Source: Metopolophium dirhodum
Lineage: Eukaryota > Arthropoda > Insecta > Hemiptera > Aphididae
NCBI RefSeq assembly: GCF_019925205.1
Contig: NC_083560.1
Coordinates: forward strand, 55,412,270-55,476,269
Direction of reading: 5' to 3'
Length of the DNA stretch: 64,000 bases
Shown here: piece after piece, positions 12,691 to 27,100 of the stretch
Numbering within the stretch: the first letter of the stretch is position 1
How the letters are laid out: each line of letters opens with the position of its first letter
Translations under genes and position numbers: made by a program
Notes under the pieces: generated by a model
The model's input: only the letters and a program-made list of their open reading frames with translations
What the model was told of the DNA's origin: nothing
Database searches by the model: none

Positions 12691-15600
12691 CTGTTCACAT
12701 CTCATAGGTGTAGGTATACATAACAATATATTATATAATATGATAATATGTATTATGATAATAATAATAATATACTCCGACCGAGCCATAATACAACCGC
12801 CGCCGCGATCCCACCGCGCAAACTTCACACTCTCGTATCGTACGATATTACTATTTTGTGCGATATCGAAAGATATATCGAAGTAGATCGAAGACTCTAA
12901 TAATAAATACCTTCCGGAATATATTATAACGCTTATAATCAAATCTCCTACCCTCGAAGCGTATTCCATTTTATCTTGTACCTTTAAAATTCTATGCACG
13001 TGTGCGGACCAGGTACCGTGAATCAAATACCCTGACCGTGGTTTACCTTGTACATCATTAAGCTAAATCTTCTTTGGGTGCTCGCTTCCGTGGTAGCTAA
13101 TTTCCAAACATACGTATAAGTACTTACATAAGGTGTAACGTACCTACGTACCATGCAATGATCGCCACGAAAATTTAATTCCTTATTTACATTTAAAATC
13201 TAATTATTTAAACATTACAAACTTTCTTTGCTATGAGTACCTATTATTTTTACTATAATGTTCTATTTTGTGATAAATAAAAATATATGCTTACAATAAA
13301 TTATTTCGAGATATAATTGTAGTATCAATATAGTCTCACAAGTTTTACTTATTCCCTAATTACCCTTTTTTTATGCGGATCAACTCCTATAGTTGAGAAA
13401 CGCTGCTATGGATAACCATACCTAATATTGAAATTAAATGCAGAACTTTGATTAAAAAATTTATATGAGTTTGGCAAAAATAAACTAAGAATTTTTTATA
13501 ATAATTGTATATTATTCATTTATGATTTAAATTGTATATTAAATACAAAATAACAAATTTCGTTCTATTATTGAAACATTATTATAATACAAAAATAGTT
13601 AATAGTCATTGTTCATAATAATATATTACTCATATAAAATCAAAATTATTCATTTCTATTACACATACACGTGGAGACGAAAATATAAATTTAATTTTAG
13701 CATACCTGAGACTATAACAGTTATAAAGTCTTATAGTAAAAATGTTATAAGTTTTATTAAAAGTTTACAAGTTTTAAGGCCCAAAGGCTTTTATATGATA
13801 TCACATCATCACATTTTAAAATAACGAATACGATTTTCTAAATTATTTTAAGAATACAATAAGTTTTTTTCTTATAAAGGTATCTTTTTTAAAAATCAGC
13901 TAAATATTGTTTAAAAGGTATGACGGTAGTAAATACCATAATATACAGTTTATACTGTATAATTATTTATTATTTGTGCATCTAATCATATACCATGTAA
14001 TAAAACATCTTTAATTTGTATGATATGATCTCAACTTAGCCGACACAAGTCTTGCTTTTATGGCGAGTTACAACTATTGTTATAATATAATACACTGTGT
14101 GCCATAGCACTGTGTTCGCACTGTTTGACGCAATAAATATTATTATTGTTATTGCCTATTATATATGTCACTCAAGTTACAAACTTATCGTTGGAATATC
14201 CTTTTCGCTATAGCCCGCCGTTATATTAGTATGCGACGCAGTCACTGGAATTTAACGCCATGTTAAAGCAATTTTTTTCTTATCTCGAGCAGACCAAACG
14301 ACCGCTTCTTGTTATAGAATAACGGTGTAACAGTCTCGAATAGTATGTCGACAGAGGGATGTACATATAAGTGTAGGCCTTACCGCTATTTTTTTTGTTT
14401 GTTAGCTCTAAAATACCGCTACAACTTCCATTATCCTTTGCTGCTGATCACGACACCGGGTATGCCGATCAACATGGAAAACCGGCTTTTGAAAATGATC
14501 TGCCATATCCATTGGACGGTTGAATAGAAAAAAAATTCCAAATAACGCCCACCAAACTGTCAGATTTTCACGCGACACGTTTTGTTTGATGCCTCTCGCG
14601 GAACCTTCTCCAATGATGTAATAATATTATAATAGTTATTAATTACTACGTATTTTGTAGAAACGATTGCCTTAAGAAAAATGACACTACTATTCTACTT
14701 TTGCTTTAATTTCCAGTTTTCTGTACACTATACGCACATAATTTATGTGTCTGTAATGGAAATAATAATTAATGCCGTAACGGAATCCCTATGTTATTAT
14801 GTTAAAATTAACAAACGAACAACACTAGATAAGTTGGTGATTAATTGACCATGTTCTAAACTATCTTTAATATAGCAGAATGTTTTATTCCTTTCATGCC
14901 GATGATTAAAAAAAACATTGCCCTTATGTACAAATGATAATAATAATATGACACCTCTCTGGTTATGAATTTGTGGATAATAGTCATGTATTTTTTACAC
15001 AATAAACTCTAACGTTTTACGACAATGTCTGATACGTGACCTCCGAAACCAGACACCATTCATGGTACATCCTAATTTTGCTATAGGATGTACCTATAAT
15101 GTATACTATATAGTATTATACCTACTAGTATAAACAAAATAATTATTATTATGAAATGTTTCTGTTTTATATTCTTTGATCGAAAATAATAATGGTTAAA
15201 AATAAAAATATGATAAATTAGGATTCATTTTTTAATTTTTAATGGCCTTTAACGGGCTGACGGATGTGCGAGTGTGTGACACCATCAAAAATTATATTAC
15301 CGTTATAAGTTATTTTCTTAACAGATCAGTATTAATTTTGGTTGAAAATATTATAGTACAGGTAGGTACTTGAAAACTCGGTTAAATGAAAAAGAGTGAC
15401 ACGCGGTGTATGGACCAGTAGACCACTTTCCCAGCCAAAAACCCCGCAGAATGTTGAAAAACAAAATAACATTTGAAAAGTTCATGTATATACCTTATTG
15501 TATATTGTTGCGGCCAATCTTCTCGGCATCAGTCGCGTGGGCGTGGGGTATTAATTTTATATATTTTGCAATTTGAAATTTGAAAACAATCGTTAGGTCT

Positions 15601-16084
15601 GCGCTTTTACACTACAAACTGTGATAGTGAAATGAGACCTGCTTTCAATATTATATTGTCTGTGAGTATTTATCGTATATCCAATTAGTGAGAGTTTTAA
15701 TTATGTATGATACTATATAGTATACACCTCATTGGTAAAACCTTAGTTTTAGTGCGTACAGTTTAAATGTACCTAACTGAAACTATAAAATATATTATGA
15801 TTGTCAAAAATAGAAGCATATCGACGTAAAATATTCATAAAAAAATCGCCATAATTTTTCAATAATTGTTTCGTCATTTTTTAAACAATCCTTTTTTTTG
15901 CCAAAACATACACTTTAATTTAACAGCTGGCCTTTGGAGATTATATTTTACTTTTCCAAAAGTCCTATAAGCTTATTTTCTACACCGTATTACTCCTGTG
16001 GGTTTGATTATAATAATTACGTCCGATTCGACTAAATGCATATTCGACATAATAACTCATTATTATTTAAATTCATATCGTAAT
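12691..16084. other. Non-coding AT-rich stretch
   Basis: No supported gene. The only clear structure is the hairpin at 15064-15094, listed separately. Short open frames (for example 13609-13824) are AT-driven. Confidence 0.45.
15064..15094. repeat. Perfect 11-bp inverted repeat (hairpin)
   Basis: GGTACATCCTA at 15064-15074 pairs exactly with TAGGATGTACC at 15084-15094 across a 9-nt loop. No T-run follows and no gene is adjacent, so a terminator role is not implied. It may be a remnant of a small transposon or an extruded palindrome. Confidence 0.7.
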
Positions 16085-16345
16085 AACATTGTACGTCGCG
16101 TTAACGCCGCAGCGATCGGTCCCGCGAATAATAACGCTCCGCTATTAGAAATTCCGGTCGCGGACCGTTGAGTTTTCCCGAGTCGTCGTGAATACGTAAA
16201 GGAGCCGGCCGCGACCTCGTGCGAGGTCCTCCGGGGCCGCGAGGGAGGATCGTTACCGCGCACGCGTGCTTATATGTGGCCGTCGGGATCCCGAGGGACC
16301 AGAAAACGGTCCGAACGCGGAGGAATTAACGAGTCCTCTGCGCCG
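16085..16345. promoter_or_regulatory. CpG-rich patch with a small perfect hairpin
   Basis: Strongly CpG-rich, with GCGTTAACGCCGC, GTCGCGGACCG and GGCCGCGAGGG. It contains the palindrome GACCTCG-TG-CGAGGTC at 16213-16228. It sits immediately left of the 244-bp repeat units. Possible promoter, with no direct evidence of transcription. Confidence 0.2.
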
Positions 16346-16420
16346 TCGGTATTGTACAGGTACATTATTCCTTTCACTCTCTCCAGACGTAAATATGTAT
16401 TCATATATATATACTCACTC

Positions 16421-17370
16421 GGGTATAACCTCTGGCGGGACGAGCGCACGATATGAAAATATAAATTGTACCACCGAACGGCTGCAGGATTTCATCTAGA
16501 CGGAGGCTGCGGGACGAGTGTATCATAGGTTACTTGTATTCATTTACTTGCAATATCCGCCGTAGTACGAGCTTCCAAAAACACTGCTGAGTGGAAGAAA
16601 AAAAATGCTCTCTTTTGAGGAGAAAAATCATCATAATATTAACGATCACGTTATACGCGCGGATAGGTATACCCTCTGTTGGACTAAAACGAGTGTGGTA
16701 TGAAAATATAAATCGTACCGACCGACCGGCTGCAGGATTTCATTTCGGCGGAGACTGCAAGACGAACATTAATAAATTACCATACACTGCTCGTATTGAT
16801 TTACTTGTAGTATTCATCGTCACACGAATACACTTCTGCATGGAAGAAAAATAATGATTTTTTTCATGGAAATAAATCATATAACGATCAAGATCTTTGG
16901 TTATACCAGCATGCATTGTATAACCACAGATTATATTATTAAACCTGCAGTTGGCGCACTTCTGAATTTTACTGATAACTAAAACCTACCTTGATGGAGT
17001 AGGTTCACATTATGAGAAATTCACTATTTTATAACGTCTTTACTATAATATTATTGTATGACAATGGATACAAATTTGGCGCGAGTGCTAAAAATCAGTG
17101 ATGCATATTTGATAATCAATAATTTCTCATAAAAACTGTTTTTTCTCTATTAGTGGTGATACTGATTTAAGAATTACATGGCTTGAATAGGAATCAGGTT
17201 TAAAACAACCATGAATTAAGATAGTATGGACTGGTGGAGGCTACATGACGAGTTTACTATAGGTACTTGTATTAATATATTTCCAGTATTCGTTATCAGT
17301 TATCACACAATCTTCCGAAAACACCTCTGCGGGGAAGAAGAAAATACTTTCTTTCTTTAATAATATGTTC
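16421..17370. repeat. Tandem duplication, 244-bp unit, with a third interrupted copy
   Basis: Copy A starts near 16421 and copy B near 16665 (GGTATA landmarks at 16422 and 16666). Shared words are ATGAAAATATAAA, GGCTGCAGGATTTCAT, a CGGAG.CTGC.. word, TTGATTTACTTG or TTCATTTACTTG, and TGGAAGAAAAA. A third copy is split: its start resembles 16885-16920, and its later half (GGAGGCTACATGACGAG, GTACTTGTATT, CTTCCGAAAACACCTCTGC, GGGGAAGAAG) reappears at about 17235-17345, with some 300 bp of other sequence between. Non-coding; the similar frames at 16266 and 16591 simply reflect the duplication. Confidence 0.7.
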
Positions 17371-18714
17371 TTTGTATGACTGTATTGTTAGCTTTAATAT
17401 ACAAATATAATATGTTAAATATTATTTTTGACTTACCGGCTATTAATTAGATAAAAATATGCTGTGTTCCATAGTTTTCAATTTGCGTGCACAAAAACAG
17501 GTGTTTTTGTTTGAAATTAAAGGTTTGATTATTTTTTTTAACTCTATTGGTGGTTAGAATTCTTACGATACGATATGTAGTGAGTATATTTTATTTAATC
17601 TTGGGTTAATGGAAGGATTGTGTCTGTATGTATTTATGCTTTATATTTTTATATAATCACAATATAATTCACAAAACACTATTTAAAGTTCGTCGTTTTT
17701 AAACTTTGTTTGTTGTTCGGTACTTGCGTTTCAAAATGGTTTTGTGTTTGAAGTTATACGTCAAACTCGAATATAACTTTATACTTTGTTGTAAAATCGT
17801 CTATTGTTGCATTTCTTACACTGTTGTTTATAATAATATTTTCCCTGTAATTTAATAATTAATTTGACAGAGGCGTTTTTTTCTTTAAGATGATAATTGA
17901 ACCGTCTGGGTTATAATGTGTCTATAGGTATATCAAATAACATTCGTTCTTGATGACAACTTGTATTCCTCGCGCAATATCTCCTACGTCGTCGTACTCA
18001 ATTATAATTTATTAAACTCATTACAAAAGCCCTTTTAGAAGTCGAGTAAGTTAAGACGATGTTGAAGTAATAATGGAAATGGCGTTTAAATTTTACATTC
18101 CGCGTAATTTATCGATGTTTTATGTTAATATTTAACACAGTCGATTAAGTTACTTATTTATATATGTACAGATATACTTTATATATTATATATATATATA
18201 TATATTCCACCCTCTAACAAGTGTGTTTTTTTAAACGATATAATATTACATATACGGAGTCGTATAAACACCCTTATGCGATATTATAATGTGTATGCGT
18301 TTGAATTGATATTATTACCATTCGTTTTGATACGATGTATAATACACGCACGCATAAAACGTATATATATATACACACACGTTTGTGATGATAATAATAA
18401 TAATATTATATCGAATGAAATGTTTTCATAAAATAATATTTCGAGTATGCACATACACACACGCGAGTTTAGTCGATAACGACGTCTTGCACGGCGGCGG
18501 TTATGTGTCGCTATAAAACTGCTCGTCAAACACGTGTAAATATCGTGTTTCTTCGTTTTTTCGATATAGCCGTGGAGGAAACGTCATATGCCATTAAATT
18601 ATTGCGTCGAACTACGACGTGGTCAAATGAGTTCTCACAAAAAAACATGTACCTATATTATATTCCGATCGGCGACCGAGGACGCGTTTTAATAAAATAA
18701 CGTTGTTGTTTCGT
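17371..18714. other. Non-coding AT-rich stretch
   Basis: No supported gene. It contains a TA dinucleotide run at about 18179-18205 and an ACACAC tract near 18370-18380. Confidence 0.45.
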
Positions 18715-19050
18715 CTACACTCGATGAGAACCACCAATCGAAGTATTTTCTGAGGCTGCAAATATTAAAAGACTATATAGTCACCACCGCGGCTGTGACG
18801 TGTGAGGCCGTTCCGCTTCGAACACACGTCGGGTTTATATGTTTTTTTTTTTACTCATATGACGCATACAATTTCTGTAACCTATTCAAGTGTCGTGCAC
18901 CAATGTAACTTAAGTATAGATCGTATTATTGGTGATCCAGTGGCGTACTTAGTCATTTTTCCTAGGGGAAGGGGAGGAGTAAGACTCAATTTTGTTTCAC
19001 TACTATACTTACCTAGTGATAATACCTATACTTACCATTGAAGAATTCTC
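18715..19050. repeat. Diverged local duplicate, unit 1
   Basis: Shares with 19213-19720 the ordered words TCGA..(A)ACC followed by AATCGA, TATTTTCTGAGGCTGCAA, GTG.GGCC, ACGTC.G, TTTTTTTACTCATA, CTGTA.CC and TACCATTGAAG. At 18938 it carries CAGTGGCGTACTTAG, a hAT-like terminus absent from unit 2, so an insertion or fragment probably arrived after duplication. The opposite end of that element could not be found. Confidence 0.6.
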
Positions 19051-19212
19051 GGAATATTTTAACTAAAACAAATCCAAATTTGTATGGTTCATATATTATA
19101 ATATTATTTACGATTCATTTAAATCGCCTGCAAGATATTATGAAAAACATTTAATTTTACTTTCATGATATCAGATATAATATACAATGATTTAGCAGTG
19201 TAGCCATAACGT

Positions 19213-19720
19213 CATACTACAGCTCGACGATAACCGTGAATCGATGTATGCCCATATTTTCTGAGGCTGCAATTGTTTAATGACTGCGACTGAGTTTTGT
19301 GGCCACTCCACTCGAATATACGTCAGACTTACAAATTTTTTACTCATACGATACACGATAGTCCTGTATCCCACTCACATTTCATGTTCCCATTAAGTAC
19401 GGACTGGAACCTTAATGATTTTTACGGTGTTGGGTCCGGTTCAGTTCCCAGAAAAACTAAAATTAAGGTCGTGGTTTCTTTTCAGTTCTTAAAAAATGAA
19501 AAATTTGTTACCTGTTTTAGTTTTATACTTATTTAAAAAAAAAATGTGTAAATTAATAGTATCAGTTCCGGGAAGGTTCTGGTTTTTAAATAATTTTAAA
19601 TAAGGGTTTCGGTTCTCAATACCTATTAAAAGGGTTCTGGTTCCAAAACCAGTTCTTTTTTGGTAAGGTTCCAATCCCTGATATAAATCGTACCATTGAA
19701 GTTATGTATATGACGTTAAG
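19213..19720. repeat. Diverged local duplicate, unit 2
   Basis: The counterpart of 18715-19050, about 500 bp downstream in the same orientation. It is interrupted at 19398-19680 by a family A MITE. Joining the flanks gives a TTAAGT/ATAAATCGTA context that resembles TTAAGTATAGATCGTA in unit 1, making unit 1 a candidate paralogous empty site. Confidence 0.6.
19398..19680 (-). mobile_element. hAT-like MITE, family A copy 2 (inverted, shortened)
   Basis: The left end TACGGACTGGAACC is a mutated terminus and the right end GGTTCCAATCCCTG keeps the family signature. Internal words GGTTCTGGTTCC, AAACCAGTTCTTTT and TTTTAAATAA are the reverse complement of copy 1, so this copy is inverted relative to it. 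At 283 bp it has lost about a third of the body. No convincing target duplication remains. Confidence 0.7.
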
Positions 19721-21064
19721 ATAAAACCATTTAAATCTAAATTAGACGTGTCATCTGAGCTGTAGGTCGCGAGTTATTTCGAAAATGGAACAGTGCGCTC
19801 ATATTATAGGGTATCATAGTCGAATATTTCGGTCTAGCTTGCATCATAATAATAATACTATATTTCGTATTTTAGCAGAAATGTTTATTATAGTACGATG
19901 TACCTAACCGCGCTGGTTACCTGATCGTTACCTGGCCGTTCACCCGACAGCCGCGATTCAGATAATTGCAAGATACCTATCAATAGTATTTTTATGTACG
20001 CGGACATGCGGCGATGCTATCGTCGCGGAAATTATAATCAATTGTTAACAAAAACAATGATATTACTGTTTGATATAATATGGAATTACGTCCATCGCCG
20101 TTTCGCGTAAATATAATATAACCGGTGACAAACGCGTTTCGGTCGATATAAAACCAAAAACGATTACGTTTATGTTGTGATATTATTTAGTTCAATTACT
20201 ATTACCGTGGTGTTTATATACGCCATAAACACTGGTTCGGATTTAACTCCATTGTCGCCGGATTATGTGCATGAATATATGTATATATCAGATTCGGGCA
20301 TTTTGTACGATAATATAATATAATGTATGTGTGCGTGTATACGCTACGAATCGCTAATTCAGTATAATAATGTGGCAAGAAACGCAGTTAAACGAGCCCA
20401 AAAAGCAACCGTCTATATAATAATCAAAATAATATACGATATCGTTCGTAAAACAAATACGCGTCGTTTGAATATTATACTGTATATTATTATATATCTG
20501 TACAATAAACGGTTAAATATACAACTAGAATATACACGCGTACCCACAATATCATATCGTATCGACACGGCCAAAAGCCAAATATTAAATATTGAAAACG
20601 AAAAAAAAATATTAATAATAATGAAAATAAAAACTTTAAGCCGAATATGTTTATTGGATCACCTTATAATATATTATTATATGGGAGTTTTCTGCAAACT
20701 TTATGGAGACAAAATAAAAACGACGATAAAGCTTTTAGCCGCCTTCCGTTTTACTGCAGACACTGGCACCCCCCCTCCCCCCATATACCCTTCAGACCGT
20801 CGTCGCTATCTCCAATAGAACAGATATTCACCATCAGACACAATAATAATAGTTATAATATATATAAAACCGTTGTGAAAACGTTATTTATTTATAGCTC
20901 GGGTATGTTTTTATTTTCACTTTTATTCATTAGTTAAACAGAATAATGTGAAATACAAACACACAGTGAACCGATCGAGCAAATCACTTGAGAATGTTAC
21001 GGCGATATTGTATATAATATTGTTTTCTGTCTGAACGGGGTGCTTTCCCGCTGCGAGTGCACAC

Positions 21065-21113
<49 letters not shown>

Positions 21114-24100
21114 CCTTAGTGTGTGAGTAACGAGCAAGTTATTGTTTCCTCGGACAAAAGCGAATTAATCGCTCGCAATCGTAAAACCAGTATGGCGAAC
21201 CGTACATAATATTATAGCGTATAGGTACCTGCAACGGTACATATATTTTGTTTTTTGCTATTGTACATAGAATAGAATATTTTAGGTGTTAACTGTCTGC
21301 AGTGGTCACTTTAAAGGTTTTTTTTTCTTATTATATTTAAAACGGCTGTTAATAGTTGTTTATCGAAACGGATTGATTACAACATTTTTAGAGTTTTCCA
21401 TATTTTTAAAATCTATCTTGTCTATTAATAGATCGGTACTCATACATTTTCAGTTCATAAAATAGACAATCGTCTTGGTAGATCACATCATAGGTACTAC
21501 AAACTCGATTTTCAGTAGGTCACATACTAAACGAACGCTCTCGCATAATTAGAATTCTCAGACACGGACATACAATTTGGGTCGTCTCTCGCAGTACTTA
21601 GATTATTTGGAAACAAAATCTTGGAATTTCAACTGCTGCGCACTTAATTAAAAGTAGGTACTTCCATCGTGTGTCATCTAAATCGAATTGCTGACAATCT
21701 TCAAAACATGTTTGATCTTGAGTAGTGCATTCACGAGTTGAACTATGCTTGCGTATTTATTGCCTCAATTCATGTGATTGGGTATTATTTTACTGACACA
21801 TTAAACTTCTTAAAGCAGAAAACAAATCGGATATATGGTAAGGTGAACTTAAAACAAGTATAGTATTGTTAATAAATATTTTTACTTTCAAATTTTAGCT
21901 ATTATAATGTGTTATTATTAATATTATTATACTGATATGCTGTAATATCAATCGGATAATCATTTTATGATTAGTTATAAACGTGTTTACACCGATATTA
22001 GGACGTCGACGACTACATAAATAATATCAACGATATTAAAATTACTGCTATGGAACTAACTAGAACATTGATTAATTATTTAGGTGAGCTTCCGTATTGT
22101 ATTGATACCTAATTATTAATAATCTTCCCTATCCGCCAATGTGTTGAGTAATGAGTTGTTATAAACTGAAAAATGACAGAATAATCGTTTGTGTTTATCC
22201 GTGATATTTTCACAAGCCAACGAAGGTCTGCGATTGAGTATAACTACGGGACCGGCTACAATCTTGGTCCATCACACACATACAATATTACACTATGGTT
22301 TACACCACTAAACATATACCAATAATAATGTACAGGTATGCAATGTATCTTTGCTGCCTACTCGATACACCATGCACTCGATTCCCCAAGGAACGTTCCC
22401 GTGACAGCATTCGGATTCGGTAGAGAGATGTCTAGTCACCACAGGGCCATTTGCAGCCCCGTGTTTAGAATCGTGTAGTAGTCGGTGGACAGAGTTTTCT
22501 CATTCGTCTTGGGAAATAAAAAATATGAACCACTGACACGTCATTTAGTCCCCTCACCGAACATGAAAATCGGTACGCCGACTCAATGCACGCGTCGTTC
22601 ATTATGATAGTCATTTAGTAATTTTCAAATAGTTTTTTTTTTCCATTAGTTCCATAATTAGTTACACGTGGGATTTAGTTCGGTATACCAATTAGGTATT
22701 TAGTACTTAATCAACACTCAGTTATTCGATATATGGCGTTTGTCGTTCGAGCGATACTCATATCACGCGCGTTGTACTATACCCATTATAAGTTTTTGTG
22801 TCATGCACTTACAACTATTAAAATGTAACAAAAATAATTATGGTAATACGTCGATTACGTCGGACGGACGTCCGCAAGTGTGTCGAAAAGCGAATATATT
22901 ATATTAAAATAATTGTATTTTTTTCAGTCTGAATAGTCTGAATATCAATTTTTTTTTTATGTTTGCCCTCTTTCGAAAGTCAAAGGCGAACGTTTACCGG
23001 GAAACGAAAACTACCCAAAGAATAACGTTTACATGTAATCACGTTATACAACATAGAGTCTTATTATTATTATTATAATAACGGTACAGATGAATGTCAC
23101 GGGTCTCTTTGAAACGTCGACGCTTACAATATTTTAATGACGAAATGTTTCAAAAGACCTAAATAAAGCTATCCGTTATTATTAAAAAATAAAACGAAAT
23201 GATAAAATAACGTTTTCAAAGAATCTAAACGTCCGCATAAATGCATCTGTTTGTGCATGTGTTGTAGAAATAAAATATTCTATAGTGTTACTGTCAAAAA
23301 CCTGTAACTTTTATAAATACCTATTATAGGTACAGATATATTGTATCGTAATACATTCGATTCTCGATAGTTATAAATTGTGATCTCATGGGGAGCAAAA
23401 ATAAATTCGACTCGTGCATTTTCCGAGTAATATGCGTACTTCAAACACAACTTAAAAACAATTCAAGGACCAAGAAAAAAGTTCAAGTTATCGATACTCG
23501 ACAGTATTGTAATAATAATATACTAAAGTATACGATTCTAATGCTCATAAAATATCTCGTGAATTCGGAAATAATGTAATGTACACACAATAAGACAAAC
23601 AGTACGATACTAAAAAAAAAATATAATGACACGTCGTTGCGCATTATATATTTTATAATCTTCACTAGTCTAATCATTGACGAGTATATCTATAAATATC
23701 ATTATTGTTTGACGAACTTTGGAATAATACATTTCGGTGACGCTGTGTGCTCTTATTACACATAAATACATAATATGAATTATCCTATTACACGGACTTG
23801 CATCGTTCAGGATTTTGATTACAGCGATATCATAATCATTTTTATTCAATAAAATTTCAAAAATAACACCGTAGTTTTATTGTTGAAAACCTGTTGGTAA
23901 TTATGTCATCTAAAGAAGTGGAATGCTCAATTTTTCTACTGGTTCGATTTTATGAAACCGAAGCCGAACGTGAATATTATAGAAATTATTAAAAATACTT
24001 ATACCTTCTTGCCGCACCTTAGTTAGATACCTATAATTAATATACTCTGTGTACACTTTCTGTGTAACTTTTCACATTACTTTGTTTAGGTATCATCATT

Positions 24101-27100
24101 TAGGTATTTAAATAAAATGCAATATTATAATATTAATAATTGTATTACCATGGTAACGCGGCGTTCTGAATAGGCAATGTAGGCACGTGACGGTGTCCTG
24201 AAGATATTTTTCTAGTTTCTTATATTATTATTATCCTTACTGAGCGACAAAACTATATTATGACATTATAAAACTAAAATTCAAGGAGTATTACTCGCGT
24301 TAATCCAAATTTCACTACAGCTGCCTTATTACTTATAATTATATAGTTAGAGAATCTCCAGTTGACAACTTTCTTTCCATGATCATAGTTTCGTCCTGGA
24401 TAATCGCATCGTGGTCGTTTAATATCGCAGCAAGAAAGTCGAGTGTTGTTTTCCAGCAGGTACCTATACCGAACTCCGTTGTATCATTTGCCTTCACCTA
24501 GTCCCATCCTGTGTTTTCGGTCCGGTTAAAATATTCAAAATGAAAGATTGTAAGGCCTGACCTGAGTGAGTTAGTGCCAGAGACAGAGACCGAACAGGTA
24601 CACACGCATAATTCACGAAGGCCCGACCGGGGTGGAAAGCAAAAACGGCCGATTTACGGTTGGCGAATGGACGGGGTGTGGTTTTTACCCCATTTTTTCG
24701 AGATTTGTTTTGTATAATTTTTTTTTTACATCCTTCGCCCACGCACTTAACCTGCAAGGTGTTATTTTTTTAGACTTGCTAATTTCCTCCAGTCACGGGA
24801 GTTTGTCAAAATGAAATTAACAAAAAAAAAAATCTCAATTGCCCAACTAATTCGCTACCTAACACGTTTTTTGTGAACTTTTTTTTCTGCTATCCGTTGA
24901 ATAATGGTCCGTTGAAATTCACAAAACGTAATTTCCCTTACTTTACACATATTCGCTCCCTCTTAATATTGTATACATTATAGATATACCCGCTGCGTTT
25001 TTACCGAGTTCCCGTGCATGTCACACTCAAAACACACTGCTTGTTGGGAAATTAATAAATATTTATACATTTTCAATTATCGGTTAGGTTTGGTGATTTA
25101 TTTAACACTCGTGTCACCTATTTCATAAAATTCAAACACGTAGGTGTCAACATAGTTCAACAAGTTTTATTTAATATAATCGTTTTTTGGCTAAATAAGA
25201 ACTACTCAGGTATATAGCACTAACACTCAATTGATTGCTTTCTAACAGCTTATAACGTACGTGAACAAATTTGTCAAAATAATTATTTTTTAATTTTAAA
25301 TTTTAAATTTTGACCTCAGAATATTACTATAATTTTTTTAATGTACTTTTTCCTACTATCATTCATAATATAATAATAAACTAATTAATACAGTTCTGAG
25401 AAAAAAATGATGTTTTAAGTATGCACTTATAATATTATTAAATTTATAATAAACTAATAGTTATAATAAAATAATCAAATGTTTTAAGTCTATTAACCCA
25501 TGGATAAATAAAACTATAATTATGTATTTCATAAAAATAATCAATTAATTCCTGTTAGTTAGTAACGTATATCTTCATTACCTTTTATGCAAATAAATTA
25601 TTTCTAAAAAAAAATTCTAATATTTTTATTAAAATATTATTGCCTTACATTCCTACTTAATATACAATTTTTTTACGAATATTCAAAATTTTATAATTTG
25701 AGTGACTGCATTTCTTAAATTGCAGAATGTTAATTTATAATAATAATATTATATACACCTAATATATTTCACGGTGAATGATTCGAAAATCAATATCGTC
25801 TATTCGTATTATAAATTGAAAAGAAGCGGAAATTACAAACGGCATAATTGATGCGTACTAAAAATTTAAAAAGAACCGATCGAGTTACGATGATGATTTC
25901 AATCGCGTATAAATGGTTTAATTAATTGAACAATTGAAATATAAATGAGTTCAATACATTTACTTACTGGAAAAAAAAAGAAGAAATAAAATCGGAAAAA
26001 CGATAGATGATGACTACTGAATAAATTAAACATTGGTTAAACGGTGATTTTTTTTTTAAATTTATTATTTGCACGCATTGATCCGTTTGAACAGCAATTA
26101 GCCGTTGTCTACGAAATTAATCGAAAACAATAACGAATAACAATCTATCAGAGCACTCTAATTATGTTTTTCCACGGTCGCCGGTTGAATTATATTCTAA
26201 GTTTTAATCAGTTTACTAATCGTCGGCGATGATAATATCGTTGGTAGTAAAAATATCTGAATTGGCACGACGGTTGTTTTATAACAAACATTATATTTTA
26301 ATTGTAATAATAAATATCCGATGCGATCGGAATTTCGACTACGAAAATAAAAAATGTGCGCAATTTCTTTTGATTTCGCGGGTAATGATTATGATGTTTC
26401 GACATCCGAGATAACAGCATAAAACGTAAGTGTGATTATCGTCAAAACAACCCAACGTTTCGGGCAGGTCGTTCGCCACCCCCAACCCCTAATGATTCGC
26501 GTCCCTTAAGCCGGAAGCAGCACGCTTTCATTTTACAATAAACATGAGCACCGTTAGCAGTCTGCCGTGTTACCGACATAAAATCGAAATAGGGTTTTAT
26601 ACGTACCTACAACACAACGACTCGATTTGCAAACGGTGGCAAACGGTACCATTCAAATTCGTGGGACCTATTCGAATCGTGAACGAAAATAACACAGTAA
26701 ATGTAATAGTCGCCGTGAAAAAAAATGGTGTCTGTAATAATATAATATTGTTATAGGTATCATGTGCATTATTCCTCTATGAAGCGGACTATAATAGAAA
26801 CGATCGAACGTGTAATATTATGTCGCTGTCTATTACACGGGTCCACGGCAACTACAACTACTAACCGTATACCGAACCTCGACTCGCGGTAATAGCCGGT
26901 AATATCTTATCGTTTTATCGTCGTTTTGATTTTTTTGCGAAACGATTTTTTTTTTGTGTCACTGTTGATCTTACGTCTAAACGGATACGACGTCTAATGC
27001 AACTGGTTTTACGCGGTGAATGTTAATCCATTAGGTATATATATAGTACAACACATTTATTTAGCGCTTATATCGGAAGTCCGGATATATTGGTAAAATT

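Noticed and set aside
20327..20818. 163-codon open frame, the longest in the window
   Set aside because: Dominated by I, Y, K, N and R from AT-rich codons, runs through a C-run into an unrelated frame, has no domain or signal peptide, and lacks any recognisable family signature.
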